A stretch of DNA of 64,000 nucleotides from Gentiana macrophylla (GCA_026214975.1 CM047808.1:2222073-2286072); one strand, 5' to 3'; numbered from the stretch's first letter, positions 12,712-25,006 are shown. Numbers and translations are program-made. Notes: generated by a model not told the origin, from the sequence alone.

Positions 12712-15239
12712 ACGTTATTTTAGCCAACCTCCGTTGTGGGATGATGATGATGATCCGACTATCGAACATGATGCCCGGCCCCTGTGGACTTTAGGGGTAG
12801 TTTGGACATGGTTAGTGATGACAGGGTTGCTCATGCTCCGGAGCCTGTGATTTCTATTGATGAGCCTTTGGGTCGTGGTCATCGCATCAAAGTTCCGTCC
12901 AAAAGGCTTCAAGACTGCGTCACTAATAGGGATGAGCTTGGGTCGGGGTGGATTTATTTGGGTTAGCTTTTTACATAGTATTAGTCGGGTTGGTTTAAAA
13001 AAATACTAACCCAAACCTTACCAAATTATTAGAAAACCCAATGGTTTGGTTCGGGTTGGTTTCGGGTTGTATTGGGTTGGGTTTCGGGTTTTAAGCCATT
13101 AACAATGTATTTATGTTCAAACTTCCATGTTATAAAATCCATACACTTATTCAATCGAAATTCAAATTTTAAACCACGTGTCCATAGTAATTATCATTAA
13201 AGAGAACAATACTTAAGGACAACTTTTGTGTACATCATATTACGAGTCCAATAAACTATGACACAACCAACAACATATAGAGATAGTAAGAAATAACAAT
13301 AGTTAAACATTAATGAGAGCATGCATGGAATTTTAAATGTTAAAAACTGAGTCATGATTCATTCAAAAAAAATATTATATTCATCTATTAGTCATTTTAA
13401 TCTGATTCTGATTTACAATCAATGGGTTGATTAATTTTGATTTGATTTAGACTCTCTAACAGGTGTTTCTTCAAATTTCAATTATCACACCACATGAATA
13501 AATACTGATAGAAAATAATAATGAATAACAATAACCCTTTTCATGGGCTATTAATAGAATAACCTATTAGTCTTTCGAGTTGGGTTGGGTCGAACCGAAG
13601 ATAGAAATTAAAAACCCAAACCTACCCAATAGCATTCAGGTTGGGTCAAAAACCAACCAAAATTTTTTGTTTCAATTGGGTTGGGTTATTTCAGATTGGT
13701 TTGGTTTGGGTTTTGGGTTGCTTTGGGTTTATTGGGTTTTTTGCTCAGCCCCATGATTATAATAAATTTTATGTCCACCACCAGTGTTTTTTGACAGCTA
13801 TTACTAAGGATCGAGAACCCGGCACTTTTCCAAAAGCTGTTCAGTTGCCCGGTTGGCACCGGACTATGCAGGAGGAAATTAATGCCTTGGAACGTAATGG
13901 GACTTGGTCTTTGGAGGTTCTTCCTCCCGGTAAACATGCCATTGGTTGTGGTTGGGTGTATAAAATTAAATACAGCTCCACTGGCGACGTGGAGCGCCTT
14001 AAAGCTCGACTTGTTGTTCGTGGTAATCGGCAAGGTGAAGGATTCAATTATAATGAGGCCTTCGCTCCAGTGGCGAAAATGGGTATTGTTCGTGTTTTTT
14101 TATCCGTTGCAGCGGCACGCAATTGGGAATTACATCAAATGGACGTCCATAACGCCTTCCTACACGGTGAGTTGACTGAGGAAGTCTACATGCAGCTTCC
14201 TCCTGGGTATCGTGCTTATTCTCTTGGCACGGTTTGTCGATTACGTAAATCTTTAGATGGACTCAAACATGCTCCTCGGTAATGGTTTGCCAAGCTATCT
14301 GCTGCTTTGAAATTTTTCGGTTTTGTTCAATCTTATGTGGACTACTCGTTGTTCAGTTATACTCGGGATGGTGTTTCCCTCCACATTCTGGTTTATGTGA
14401 ATGACTTAATTATTGCAGGATCTTCCCATGATGCACTTATTCGTTTCAAACAGTATCTGAGCTCTTGTTTCCATATGAAAGATTTGGGACCTTTGAAAGA
14501 TTTTCTTGGCATTGAAGTGGCATGTGGCCTCGAAGACATATTTCTCTCTCAACGCAATTATGCGTTGGACATTTTGATTGAGGCTGGCATGTTGGATTGT
14601 AAACCCATTGATACACCTATGGAGCAAAATCATCGTCTCGCTTTCGCTACGGGTCAGCCGTTTGCTCATTCGGATCAACATCGCCATCTTGTTGGCCGCT
14701 TGTCTATATGTCTGTTACCCGTCCTGAGTTGAGTTACTCTGTGCACACTCTTGCCCAGTTTTTGAGTGATCCACAGGTCCCGCATTGGGAGGCTGCGCTG
14801 CGTGTTTTGCGTTTACTGAAGGGGAGTCCTGGTCAAGAAATTTTATTGCGTCCTGTGGATCATTTGTCCTTGACTGCTTTCTGTGATAGTGATTGGGCCA
14901 CATGCCCCTTGACTCGGCGCTCAGTTACTGGCTATCTGGTGTTTTTGGGCTGTTCTCCTGTCTCTTGGAAGACCAAGAAACAACATACCGTGTCTCGTTC
15001 GTTTGCCGAAGCTGAGTATCGTTATGTGGTTGTTGCCACGTGTGAGTTGAAATGGTTGAAGTCTTCATTATTTTCTCTTGGTGTTTTACATCCTCAGCCT
15101 ATGCGTTTATTTTGTGATAGTCATTCGGCTCTTCATATTGCCAAGAATCCTGTCTTCCACGATCGTACCAAACATATCGAAGTCGATTGTCACTTTGTTC
15201 GCGACGAGTTGTTATCCGGTAATTTGGCCACGTCACATG
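12712..15239 (+). mobile_element. Ty1/copia element A: linker, RT and RNase H (broken)
   Basis: Starts in the integrase-RT linker (DEPLGRGHRIKVPSKRLQD, about 12858-12914), is broken by an insertion at 12928-13752, and resumes through RT: WHRTMQEEINALERNGTW, VYKIKYSSTGDVERLKARLV, then QMDVHNAFLHGELTEEVYMQ. The catalytic box reads YVND at about 14392-14403 instead of YVDD. RNase H follows: FCDSDWATCPLTRRSVTGY, then HDRTKHIEVDCHFVRDELL. A TAA at 14281-14283 and a frameshift near 14700 disable it. It is cut at 15239 by a 1.9-kb LTR and continues at 17168. Gag, protease and the 5' LTR are missing. Confidence 0.85.
12928..13752. mobile_element. GGTTGGGTT-rich insertion, hAT-MITE-like, about 825 bp
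   Basis: Splits the integrase-RT linker of copia element A. Its ends are imperfect inverted repeats: agggatgagcttgggtcggg on the left, ttgggttttttgctcagccc plus c on the right. Both arms are made of degenerate GGTTGGGTT words and the middle is AT-rich. The ends resemble GGGCTGAGC hAT-like MITEs, but I could not establish an 8-bp target duplication. It is not telomeric (no TTTAGGG). Confidence 0.5.
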
Positions 15240-17167
15240 TGTTGGAATAGTGTCCTAAACCCAATCGGGTTGGACCGGATCCGACCGGGTCGGATCATTT
15301 CTACTGTTTCTTTATGTTTATACATATATTAAATGGCTTTTCTGTTGTCATATATATGTTCTTTTAGAGAACCAATTATGAATTGTTATATGATAACGTC
15401 CTTAGTATTAAACTGTGATAGAGAAACCATGATAGGCGATTATGGTTGATGAGATCTCTAATCACTTTAATAAGTTTGATACTTAAATGTCTCTAGGCTG
15501 ACGTACTATCAAACAGGGCATTGATGGTATAAACAGACTAGCACGTATTAGATGTCTTCTGTCTTTAAGGGCAGGGATAGATCTCGTCTATCGAAGTGTA
15601 GAGACACTTGGTATGCGTGGGCGTGTATTAGAGAATCGCGACGTTAGATCGACCCACTTACACGAGATAAGTGTCACACTATGTGGCGGTTGTGTAATTA
15701 TCCTTAGGACCGAGTCTTCATGGCATCACGGTGTGGATTGTCATGCTTTGACACTATTGAGGTTTCCTCAGCCATGGGGCGATCATGCGGTAGTGATTGG
15801 GTGTGATCTTTGAAGCATCGCGGAGTATACATGATTGGTCGTCCGGGAATCGCGTACCTATCGGGTAGGGTAAATATCCGAAAGGGCCTTCTTATAAGGA
15901 ATGTCTTGTTCTCATGAATCTTTGCAAAGTGGGAGTAAACGTGTTACTTGAGAGAACTTGATATCCAGATTATAAGATACGGTTGTTAATGTTTGACACT
16001 TTCGATATGCGACCGTATGGATATTATTACAGCGATAGGATTGTAAGTTACACGGTAACTGTTTCACATGAAAGGTAGTAGTCATTGCATTTGACTCTTC
16101 CGATGATTGGGGGTCACGGTGTGTTGCTAGACGCTATCCCGTGATCGTTAGGCATGAAGGGCATTTTAAGTAATTTGCACTTTATGTCTACGGCCAACAT
16201 ATTGGAAGCCTATCGGGTCACACACATATGAACATCGTGCCGGATTAAAATGTGGTCATAGATGATAACCAAATAAGGAAAGTTGATCTCTATACTATAA
16301 AGGTTATAGTGGTAAATTAATATGGTGGTATTTATTTATTATGAATAAATTAAATACAAGATATTAATTATGATGATTAATTAAATATGTATATTGATAC
16401 ATATATAAAATTCGAAATATGTATATATGATATACATGTATTTTGCAAATTAATTAATCATAGTATTATATTAATTAAAGAATTTTCCATAAGTTAATTA
16501 AAGGGAAAAGTGGCGCCATTCATAGTGTGTACATGACACACTTAGATTGTGCAATTTAATTAACAAACTTACCATAATATTAATATGTGATATTAATTGA
16601 TTTTGAGAAAAATAGATTTATGGTAATAATATAATTTGTAATCAATGTAAGATATTGGAAAATCAAATTATGGAAAGAGAGATCAATCACATTAATTGCT
16701 TTTCTTTATTTTATTGGAAAAAGGTTTTCCCTTCCTCCAAACTATAGGTGGCGCCCCAAACTAGTATAAATAAGAGGGCTTGCCAAGCTCTTTAGTACAC
16801 CATTCTTCCAAGAGCAATTGTTCTTGTGAAAAATTGCAAGAACTCATAGTTCTTGTGTAAGAAAGAGGGGGCTTCCTATAGTGAGTTTGTGAGGGAGGAA
16901 AAAGTCCGGTCTAGCAACCGGGGTTTTCCGATAGCAATCCATGGTGGGATTTCGCGGCTGTTCGTGTGGACTAGCGGTAGAGGCCGAACACTTGGGCGGC
17001 TCATCTTTGAACTACTCTCCTTAGACGGTCAAAGCGTCGATCTTTTAGATCAACCAAGGTAACCGCCGTCTTTAGTTTATTCGTTTATTGCTTAAACGAA
17101 GTCGATCTTGGGGAAAAGGAAATCAAATTTTTGAATTCCGCTGCGTTCCCGCATTGATTTCCTAACA
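15240..17167 (+). mobile_element. 1.9-kb copia LTR (copy 1), TSD acatg
   Basis: Runs from TGTTGGAATAG to TTTCCTAACA, i.e. TG...CA ends. It is inserted in the RNase H part of copia element A, with acatg at 15235-15239 and again at 17168-17172; the host reading frame resumes after it. A TATA-like tataaataag at 16765-16774 probably marks the promoter, followed by the R-U5 part. No internal domain follows directly, so on its face this is a solo LTR. An almost identical LTR ends at 24753 with the same acatg duplication. Confidence 0.85.
16765..16774 (+). promoter_or_regulatory. TATA box of the 1.9-kb LTR
   Basis: tataaataag about 400 bp before the LTR 3' end. The same word is kept in the copies at 24354 and near 57723, supporting a conserved LTR promoter. 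Confidence 0.5.
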
Positions 17168-17289
17168 ACATGTTCCCACTAGTCACCAATTGGCCGATAT
17201 TTTGACTAAGGCTCTTGGCAGGCAACAATTTCGTTTTCTTTTGGGCAAGTTGGGCATTTGTGATTTACATGCTCCAACTTGAGGGGGCG
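17168..17289 (+). mobile_element. Copia element A, RNase H C-terminus and polypurine tract
   Basis: After the acatg duplication the frame resumes as SHQLADILTKALGRQQFRFL and KLGICDLHAPT, then a stop and the purine tract gagggggcg at 17281-17289. This proves that the DNA on the two sides of the 1.9-kb LTR was once continuous. Confidence 0.85.
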
Positions 17290-17403
17290 TGTGAGAATAA
17301 TATGTATAGGGGTATATGTGTAATGTTACATTGGTTTTAAATTAGGGTTTTGGTGATGTATTGTACTATATATACGTGGCTTATTTGAATAATAGAATAA
17401 TCA
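17290..17403 (+). mobile_element. Probable 3' LTR of copia element A (about 114 bp)
   Basis: Begins TGTGAGAATAATATG right after the polypurine tract and may end at ATAATCA at 17403, where the BAHD-like flank begins shortly after. No 5' partner LTR is in the window, so the exact end is not proven. An identical copy lies at 24876-24989. Confidence 0.55.
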
Positions 17404-17420
17404 TTTCTCCCAATCGCGTT

Positions 17421-17732
17421 GTGTTTAACAACTTTCCAGTACATGAAGCTAATTTCGGATGGGGAATTAATACCGATGTTTATTGCGGGACAAAACATTC
17501 CGGTGGACAATATGGTGGTTTTTTGCAACTCATTATGCGGAGGTGGCAATTTCGATGCCTGGGTAAATCTCAAGGAGGAATTGTAAGACATAATGACATA
17601 ATATTCTAGATATAGAAAATTATGTCATTATGTCTAACAGGAATTGAAGATATGATCAAATTTGAAGCAGATACCGAATTGCTTGAGTACGTTTCTCATG
17701 CAGATGATACAAAATTTCTTAGTAGAATGTAA
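17421..17732 (+). pseudogene. BAHD acyltransferase C-terminal fragment, copy 1
   Basis: Clear homology to the last ~235 bp of the intact BAHD gene at 46930-47163, including the NFGWG motif, the CGGG loop and the terminal EYVS peptide. It lacks the N-terminal 80 percent and the catalytic HxxxD. A 4-bp insertion after GGGGAA causes a frameshift, and a 58-bp palindromic element (17582-17639) sits inside it. A near-identical copy is at 25007-25318. Confidence 0.85.
17582..17639. mobile_element. 58-bp micro-MITE with 21-bp inverted ends, copy 1
   Basis: Ends TGTAAGACATAATGACATAA and its inverted partner TTATGTCATTATGTCTAACA, differing at one position, around a ~16-bp centre. It is flanked by the 5-bp direct repeat ggaat at 17577-17581 and 17640-17644. 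The intact BAHD gene has no such sequence at the equivalent point (about 47080), so it is an insertion. Confidence 0.75.
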
Positions 17733-17794
17733 AACAAGTGCATTTGGTTCAAGTGTAGTTACATGATCTACGTGGTTGAAGAGTACTTTATTGG

Positions 17795-17971
17795 TTTCTC
17801 AAAATCACAACAATTTATAAAAATCAAGCCTCGAGCATTAAGCTCTCAATTATCAAAAACCTGTACAAACTTTGTGGTACTTTGCCTCATCATCCTTTTT
17901 TATTTAAACATATGCATATGGCCCTTTAATGCACCTACAATTTGGTGAAGCTGCAACAATCGTCGTCTTTT
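17795..17971 (+). pseudogene. CYP71 exon 1 5' fragment, copy 1
   Basis: Matches the intact P450 at about 50627-50817 (membrane anchor end through the region before SSPEIA) but with small deletions, including loss of most of the proline-rich hinge. It stops at ctttt (17967-17971), where a copia LTR begins. Copy 2 of the same fragment is at 25378-25555. Confidence 0.8.
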
Positions 17972-18242
17972 TGTTAAGTTGTGCTACACATTTCTAGAAA
18001 AATAAAAGAAATTTCTAGAATAGAAGCTTCTAGTTGTATGTAAGAGACTAGAAAAATATTACTACACTCTACTAGAATGGAAGCTACTATAAATATTGTT
18101 ACACTCTACTAGAATGGAAGCTACTAGATACATGTAGTTCTAGTAGTGATTGTTAAAATTAAGACATATCTAGAAAACTCCATAAGGATCTTGAGCTATC
18201 ATATGGAGACTATATATATGGCACTACCCCATGTACTTGAAC
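17972..18242 (+). mobile_element. Truncated copia LTR (first 271 bp)
   Basis: Identical or nearly so to the first 271 bp of the LTR at 25556-25949. It stops abruptly after gtacttgaac, where unrelated sequence takes over. This marks the right edge of the 3.0-kb duplicated segment. Confidence 0.85.
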
Positions 18243-20729
18243 ATAGATATCTCGTTGTTTAGTCGTGTCATGGTTTAGGAAACCAACGACATCCCTTTTG
18301 ATTACGAATAAAAAGGAAAGAAACAAAAGAGAGATTTAATTTTAATTTAATTTTAGAATAGTTCTAATTAATTAAAATTAAATCGTTTAAAATTAATCGT
18401 TAATTTTATTTCGATTAAAATCATTTAATTAATTAAATGTTAATTAGTTAATTGATTAGATAAAATTATTTAATGGATTAAATGTTAATTGATTAATTAA
18501 GACGCAAGTAGTTAAATTTAATTTTATTTTTTCATAAGATGTTATTGTATGGATTAGATAGTGTAGATATAATATGATTATATGGACCCCGATTGATCAT
18601 GGACTCGACCGATAGGATAGATGTGAATGATTTAATTTTTCTGTTGGTTTAAAAATTGTCCTAGGCCGTTATGAAGAACGTGACCTAGTTTATTTTCTGC
18701 ATTTATCCCATTCCCGTTGACTCCCCCCGTGTGCGGCGGGTATATTAGATAGAATTGAATGTAAGAAGAATGGAGCGGAAGATTGAGACCAAAGAAAAAA
18801 GCGAAAATAAAGGTCCCATTGGAGAATGGTGCATTAAAGATCCTATTGGCGGTTGCGACTACCTTTAGATTGTGACCGCGGTTTAAATCGGTTTGTATTG
18901 AAACCGCACCTAGGAAAAGTCCATGATCATACCGGTTACTTTACGCATTTATTTATTTTGTGCTTGTATTTATTTTATATGATACGATAGATGCATGACT
19001 AGGCACGATCTAGATAAATGTGTAGGATGTATGTTTATAGAGATAGACATATTTATGATGAGACCATAATTAAATTAATTAAGTGAATTAATTTACATAA
19101 ATACTTCCACCTCAAAAGAATCAAGTTGAAATTGCCTCCCCATATTATAATGACGGTGAAGAGCCCTTGTTCGGATCCAACTCATCAGCCAAAGCAGGGG
19201 GTTGACCTACCTCGGGTATATCGTCATTATCGAGATATGATCGTATGAGATCTCACGAATATTGGGGTTATGACTTGACTAAGAATTCTCTCGCCATCAC
19301 CAAAGCGGGTCGTTTGGATTTTAGAGGCAAGGGTTTGACTACTTCATAAGATGAAAAATTGTCAAAGAGTTGACTAGTCAAACAACAAGAGTCGTATGAG
19401 ATACGATTGACAAAGAGTTGTCTACCTATTAGACTATTTTCGGCCCACCAGCCAAAGCGGGGGTCGCGGTAGTTTAGTGGGATCTTGTCCACTAAAGAAA
19501 GTAATAATTCTTGAAAGTCAATTGGAAGTAGTTGACTAGTGGGAGCAAAATCATAAACCAAAAGACCATTTTTGATTTTGCGTGTATAAACAACAACACT
19601 CATTTATTTTCATTTTTATGTTGTAGTTTTAGCAAACTTTATATTTATGTTTAATTCTCGATTAGTAAAACCAAATTATGACTGTTACCTTTTGAGAAAC
19701 GTTCTCAAATATGGTTAAGTAGTTTTAATCCTTTTAAAATAAGCAATGACACGAGCAATCCCGTTATAGTAGTTAGAGACAAGGAGACTACATAATTGAT
19801 GTTGTACTCCGAGACTTTAATTATTAAAGGAAAGCGGAAGCTCATGATATTGGATACGATCCAAGATGATCATTCATCATACGATGACAAATAATTCAAG
19901 CGTTGAATGAGAATGACCACATCTAATTTTGGAAAGGTTGTTTTCAAAATTATAAGATTTAAGTATCGACTTAATTCTTTAATCATTGCTTAAAGGTTAA
20001 TTAAATAGTCAATGTTTTGAATACGATTCAAAAGGTTAAATAAACTATTTAATAAACTTTAGATTTTCTTTATGAAAGGAAATCAAAGACATGGCTCTCA
20101 TGATCTTTCTTAAGTCTTATGAAGACTATACTAAGAAAAAATTTACAAGTGCTTGAAGGATTAAAAAGGAAAGTTAGGGCATGTGCTTAAATAGAGAACT
20201 TATTGATTTTTCTATTCTAGGCAAGTGAGTTGAGATAAATCTGTCTAAGTTCAAAGTCAACTCTCAGATATATGATATCTTACGAGTGTGATTAAATTAG
20301 AAAGGTTAGTACAGGACATGGAAGGTGAAGCAAAGCGTTGTAACACTTACCACATTTCGGATCTAGTAAGCGATAAGAGAACTAAATAAATGTTATTATG
20401 TTCTCGGTTCTTGTGAAGAACATACTTTCGATTATTTGTTAGGATTTAGTAGACATATTCAATTGTAAAGAATAAATGTTATTCGATAAAGTTGGAAGGT
20501 CACTGAACCTAACATACTAGACTGTTGTCACTATATAGTTGATATATGTGATAAGATCTTAACTAAATATTTGTATGGCTGTTATCCTTGATTTGTGGTT
20601 GTTCTAGGGACAGTCTCTCTGGAAGGGAAGCGTGTAATCAAACGTCATTCTGATGATGTTGAACCATATGATTATGAATCATGTGGGTTATACGTACCTC
20701 ATCCAAAGAGGACTAAAATACCCTTTTAA
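18243..20729 (+). mobile_element. Upstream internal part of the 1.9-kb-LTR copia element, no ORFs
   Basis: Lies between the abrupt LTR break at 18242 and the RT-like remnants further right. The 18330-18540 part is rich in TTAATTAATT words. No primer-binding site was seen at its left edge, so the true 5' leader is missing. The minus-strand frame at 19268-19603 has no family resemblance. Assignment to this element rests on continuity with 20730-22824. Confidence 0.45.
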
Positions 20730-22824
20730 GAAAAGGTTATGAAACCTAGAAGATTGACTAGAGCTTAAACATACCGATGTTTGTTGGCTCATGACAATTA
20801 GTATCATAAATAATTGTTTATTAATCTCTATGACTATTTTAGAAATAGTTGAACGTACTTATTGAAGCATGACAATTCGGAAAGCCCGAAAAGTTTGAGC
20901 CAGTTCGAATATGAGATTGATGAGCTACTTAGGAATTAATCTCCAATTAGATTGAAGTGATTAATACCTGAAGGGTGTCTCGTAAGTAAATCGAAAATGA
21001 ATAAGATTTTCCTTGAAGGATACCATCTTTGAGATACACAATTAGATTGTGTTCCCAAAATGGAAACAACACTTTATATGATAAAGGTGTGATGCAAGCC
21101 ATGCAAAGTATCCCTTACCCGTTTCGGGATAGAGCCCTTTTACTTAACCAAGTTCCAAAGAGTAAAGGTTGAATAAATTCCATATTAGATATGGAAGAGG
21201 ATAATTTCAAATCTATCTTAACCGATAATTTGAAGTTGCCATAGGCAAGGTCAGAAAGGCTTGGAGCCTAGTACGACATATGCGACTTTGTGGATTGTCT
21301 TAGCAAATGCGCTAGAGCAAAATGTTTGTCTCAAACATCTTTGTTTCTAGAGGAAGTGTTACTTCCAAAAGAGACAGTGGGAGTAAATAAAATCTCAAAA
21401 GAGTTTGAGAACCACAAAGATATATTCAACCATTGGAACACGAGCAGATGCCGCATAGCGATGAAGTGTAGATCACTGCTCAGCACACACAAATGTTTTG
21501 TAAGTCTGTGGACAACCTAAAGTCTGAAAGGGTTGCTAGTATGTTCATCTTGAAGAATGAATATCTCACGACTTATGAAGGAATGTTTGAAAGGCAAGAT
21601 TGAGAGATATGGCCAGGAGCCATAATACCTGAATTAGATTCCATCAATGACAACCAGGTTATGAACCTAGTCTGTCTTACCTAGAGGGAATGTCCCCGTA
21701 AGGCTGAGCAAAGTTCTATTCAGGTAGTGCTTGTTGTAGCTTCGTATCATGGCTATATGATAGTGTTGAAAACATTGGGCAAACAGCCTGATGTTCATAG
21801 ACGATAACATGATATGTGAGCCCAGGAGGTCCATTTATGGACTCAAACAAGTTTTCTGCAGCGATAATCAAAGGAGTTTGATTCAGTCGAAAGAAGGATA
21901 TGCCTATGTGCAAGATGGATAGTGGGAGCATATTACGATTTTTGAGTAAGGTATTAAATATCTTTCTCAGGAGTTACCACCCCATGTCACAGTCAATTAA
22001 TGTTTGGTAATTCAAGGTCTTTACGAAAGCACTTGGATTAGCAGTTCTTATTTTAGAAATAAGAATCTATAGTGATAGATTTAACTGCTGTTAGATTATA
22101 GTTTACCTATATAGATGTGATGCTAAAAGAGTTTTAGCATAGGTCAACACAGGGGATTCTGCTTGTCAGTGTTCTCGAGATCTATCTATGTTAGGACGTT
22201 AGTCCTAAAGATAAGGTGAAGGATGATACTTATGAATAGTTCACTTTGTTGTGGCAATTGGAACCATCATAAAAGTAATGTCGAGAAAATCCTTAAACAA
22301 GTTAAGGAAATATTCTTAGTTTATTGAAACTGGGAATCAGGTAAATATAGTTATACAGACGTATATCCTGAGTCTTACGAAGGCAAGTGGGAGCTACGGT
22401 CTGGGTTTGCAGTCACTTTATTTAAAGTGATACAGTGAGCTAGAAATGTTCTAGCTTATGGGCCGCTGTAAAATCTACAACTAGGCCAAAACACAGTAGT
22501 GCCTTGGAGGCGCAGCGGGAGCAGTACATGGATCTAGGAGGTTCATTCCTGAACCTTATGTGGTTCTTCCACCTTTTCTATATAGCTGATATAGTAAGTG
22601 GATTCATTGCTTGGAACAAGGACCAGGGTCTCGTCAGAGATTCGTGTGTGTGTTGAGACAGTTCCTTTGACTTGGTCAATTGGAACATGATATGGAGATA
22701 GTCTGAGTCCCCACGGATAGCGATCCGTTTAAGGCTAGAGCTGGTTGCGAGTATTGCATAAGATTCTTGTGTTTCAACTTGGTCTTGTGTGTGCGAGTGA
22801 TTGGTTTTAGGCCAAGTGGGAGAT
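20730..22824 (+). mobile_element. Decayed pol (RT-RNase H) of the 1.9-kb-LTR copia element
   Basis: Homologous along its length to 53942-56126. Weak copia RT traces are visible: RRSIYGLKQ at about 21820-21848, then a tract resembling the family's DEPCVYK region and SGS near 21920. RNase H-like traces follow (SYTD-like near 22352) and the purine tract aagtgggagat at 22814-22824 abuts the next LTR. Stops and frameshifts occur every few tens of codons, so no protein is expected. Confidence 0.65.
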
Positions 22825-24753
22825 TGTTGGAATAGTGTCCTAAACCCAATCGGGTTGGACCGGATCCGACGGGTCGGATCATTTCTCTTTGTTTCTTTAT
22901 GTTTATACATATATTAAATGGCTTTTTCGTTGTCATATATATGTTCTTTTAGAGAACCAATTATGAATTGTTATATGATAACGTCCTTAGTATTAAAGCG
23001 TGATATAGAAACCATGATAGGCGATTATGGTTGATGAGATCTCTAATCACTTTAATAAGTTTGATACTTAAATGTCTCTAAAGTCGACGTACTATCAAAC
23101 AGGGCATTGATGGTATAAGCAGAGACTAGCACGTATTAGATGTCTTTCGTCTTTAAGGCGGGGATAGATCTCGTCTATCGAAGTGTAGAGACACTTGGGT
23201 ATGCACGTGGACGTGTATTAGAGAATGCGTACGTTAGACTGACCCACTTACACAGATAAGTGTCACACTATGTGGCGGTTGTGTAATTATCCTTAGGACC
23301 GGAGTCTTCATGGCATCACGGTGTGGATTGTCATGCTTTGACACTATTGAGGTTTCCCCTAGCCATGGGGCGATCATGCGGTAGTGATTGGGTGTGATAC
23401 TGAAGCATGCGGAGTATACATGATTGGTCGTCCGGGAATCGCGTACCCTATCAGTAGGGGTAAATATCCGAAAGGGCCTTCTTATAAGGAATGTCTTGTT
23501 CTCATGAATCTTTGCAAAGTGGGAGTAAACGTGTTACTTCGAGAGAACTTGATATCCAGATTATAAGATACGGTTGTTAATGTTTGACACTCGATGTACG
23601 ACCGTATGGATATTATTACAGCGATAGGATTGTAAGTTACACGGTAACTGTTTCACATGAAAGGTAGTAGTCATTGCATTTGACTCTTCCGATGATTGGG
23701 GTCACGGTGTGTTCTGCTAGGCGCTATCCCGTGATCGTTAGGCATGAAGGGCATTTTAAGTAATTTGCACTTTATGTCTACGGCCAACATATTCGGAAGC
23801 CTATCGGGTCACACACATATGAACATCGTGCCGGATTAAAATGTGGTCATAGATGATAACCAAATAAGGAAAGTTGATCTCTATACTATAAAGGTTATAG
23901 TGGTAAATTAATATGGTGGTATTTATTTATTATGAATAAATTAAATACAAGATATTAATTATGATGATTAATTAAATATGTATATTGATACATATATAAA
24001 ATTAGAAATATGTATATATGATATACATGTATTTTGCAAATTAATTAATCATAGTATTATATTAATTAAAGAATTTTCCATAAGTTAATTAAAAGGAAAA
24101 GTGGCGCCATTCATAGTGTGTACATGACACACTTAGATTGTGCAATTTAATTAACAAACTTACCATAATATTAATATGTGATATTAATTGATTTTGAGAA
24201 AAATAGATTTATGGTAATAATATAATTTGTAATCAATGTAAGATATTGGAAAATCAAATTATGGAAAAGAGATCAATCACATTAATTGCTTTTCTTTATT
24301 TTATTGGAAAAAGGTTTTCCTTCCTCCAAACTATAGGTGGCGCCCCAAACTAGTATAAATAAGAGGGCTTGCCAAGCTCTTTAGTACACCATTCTTCCAA
24401 GAGCAATTGTTCTTGTGAAAAATTGCAAGAACTCATAGTTCTTGTGTAAGAAAGAGGGCTTCCTATAGTGAGTTTGTGAGGGAGGAAAAGTCGGTCTAGC
24501 AACCGGGTTTTCCGATAGCAATCCATGGTGGGATTCCGGCGGGCTGTTCGTGTGGACTAGCGGTAGAGGCCGAACACTTGGGCGGCTCCATCTTTGAACT
24601 ACTCTCCTTAGACGGTCAAAGCGTCGATCTTTTAGATCAACCAAGGTAACCGCCGTCTTTAGTTTATTCGTTTATTGCTTAAACGAAGTCGATCTTGGGG
24701 AAAAGGAAATCAAATTTTGAATTCGGCTGCGTTCCCGCATTGATTTCCTAACA
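22825..24753 (+). mobile_element. 1.9-kb copia LTR (copy 2), 3' LTR, TSD acatg
   Basis: TGTTGGAATAG to TTTCCTAACA, preceded by a polypurine tract and followed by acatg (24754-24758) and the copia A RNase H tail. It is the 3' LTR of the element whose internal part is at 18243-22824. With the LTR at 15240 it would bracket a full element with matching acatg, except that a copy of the downstream flank (17168-18242) lies between. Confidence 0.85.
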
Positions 24754-24989
24754 ACATGTTCCCACTAGTCACCAATTGGCCGATATTTTGACTAAGGCTC
24801 TTGGCAGGCAACAATTTCGTTTTCTTTTGGGCAAGTTGGGCATTTGTGATTTACATGCTCCAACTTGAGGGGGCGTGTGAGAATAATATGTATAGGGGTA
24901 TATGTGTAATGTTACATTGGTTTTAAATTAGGGTTTTGGTGATGTATTGTACTATATATACGTGGCTTATTTGAATAATAGAATAATCA
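24754..24989 (+). mobile_element. Copia element A tail and 3' LTR, second copy
   Basis: Repeats 17168-17403: RNase H C-terminus, purine tract gagggggcg, then the 114-bp LTR-like TGTGAGAATAAT sequence at 24876-24989. Confidence 0.8.
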
Positions 24990-25006
24990 TTTCTCCCAAT
25001 CGCGTT

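Larger units (their letters stand above)
15240..18242. repeat. 3.0-kb direct duplication, left copy
   Basis: The order 1.9-kb LTR, copia A tail, copia A LTR, BAHD fragment with micro-MITE, CYP fragment, copia LTR start is repeated at 22825-25827 with a constant offset of about 7585 bp. Differences are a few scattered substitutions and 1-3 bp indels, more frequent in the 1.9-kb LTR. Confidence 0.9.

Noticed and set aside
12928..13752. GGTTGGGTT arrays as interstitial telomere repeats
   Set aside because: The unit is not the plant telomere TTTAGGG; the words form inverted arms of an inserted element.
17337..17609. ORFs of 84 (-) and 82 (+) codons, repeated at 24923-25195
   Set aside because: They are out-of-frame readings across the BAHD pseudogene, copia LTR and micro-MITE; repetition reflects the 3.0-kb duplication, not conservation of a protein.
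19268..19603. Minus-strand 111-codon ORF
   Set aside because: No family resemblance and located in decayed retroelement DNA opposite to the element's coding strand.
22578..22936. Minus-strand 110-codon ORF, also at 55880-56212
   Set aside because: Conserved only because both lie at the same 3' end of the 1.9-kb-LTR copia family; antisense to RNase H traces, with no known domain.
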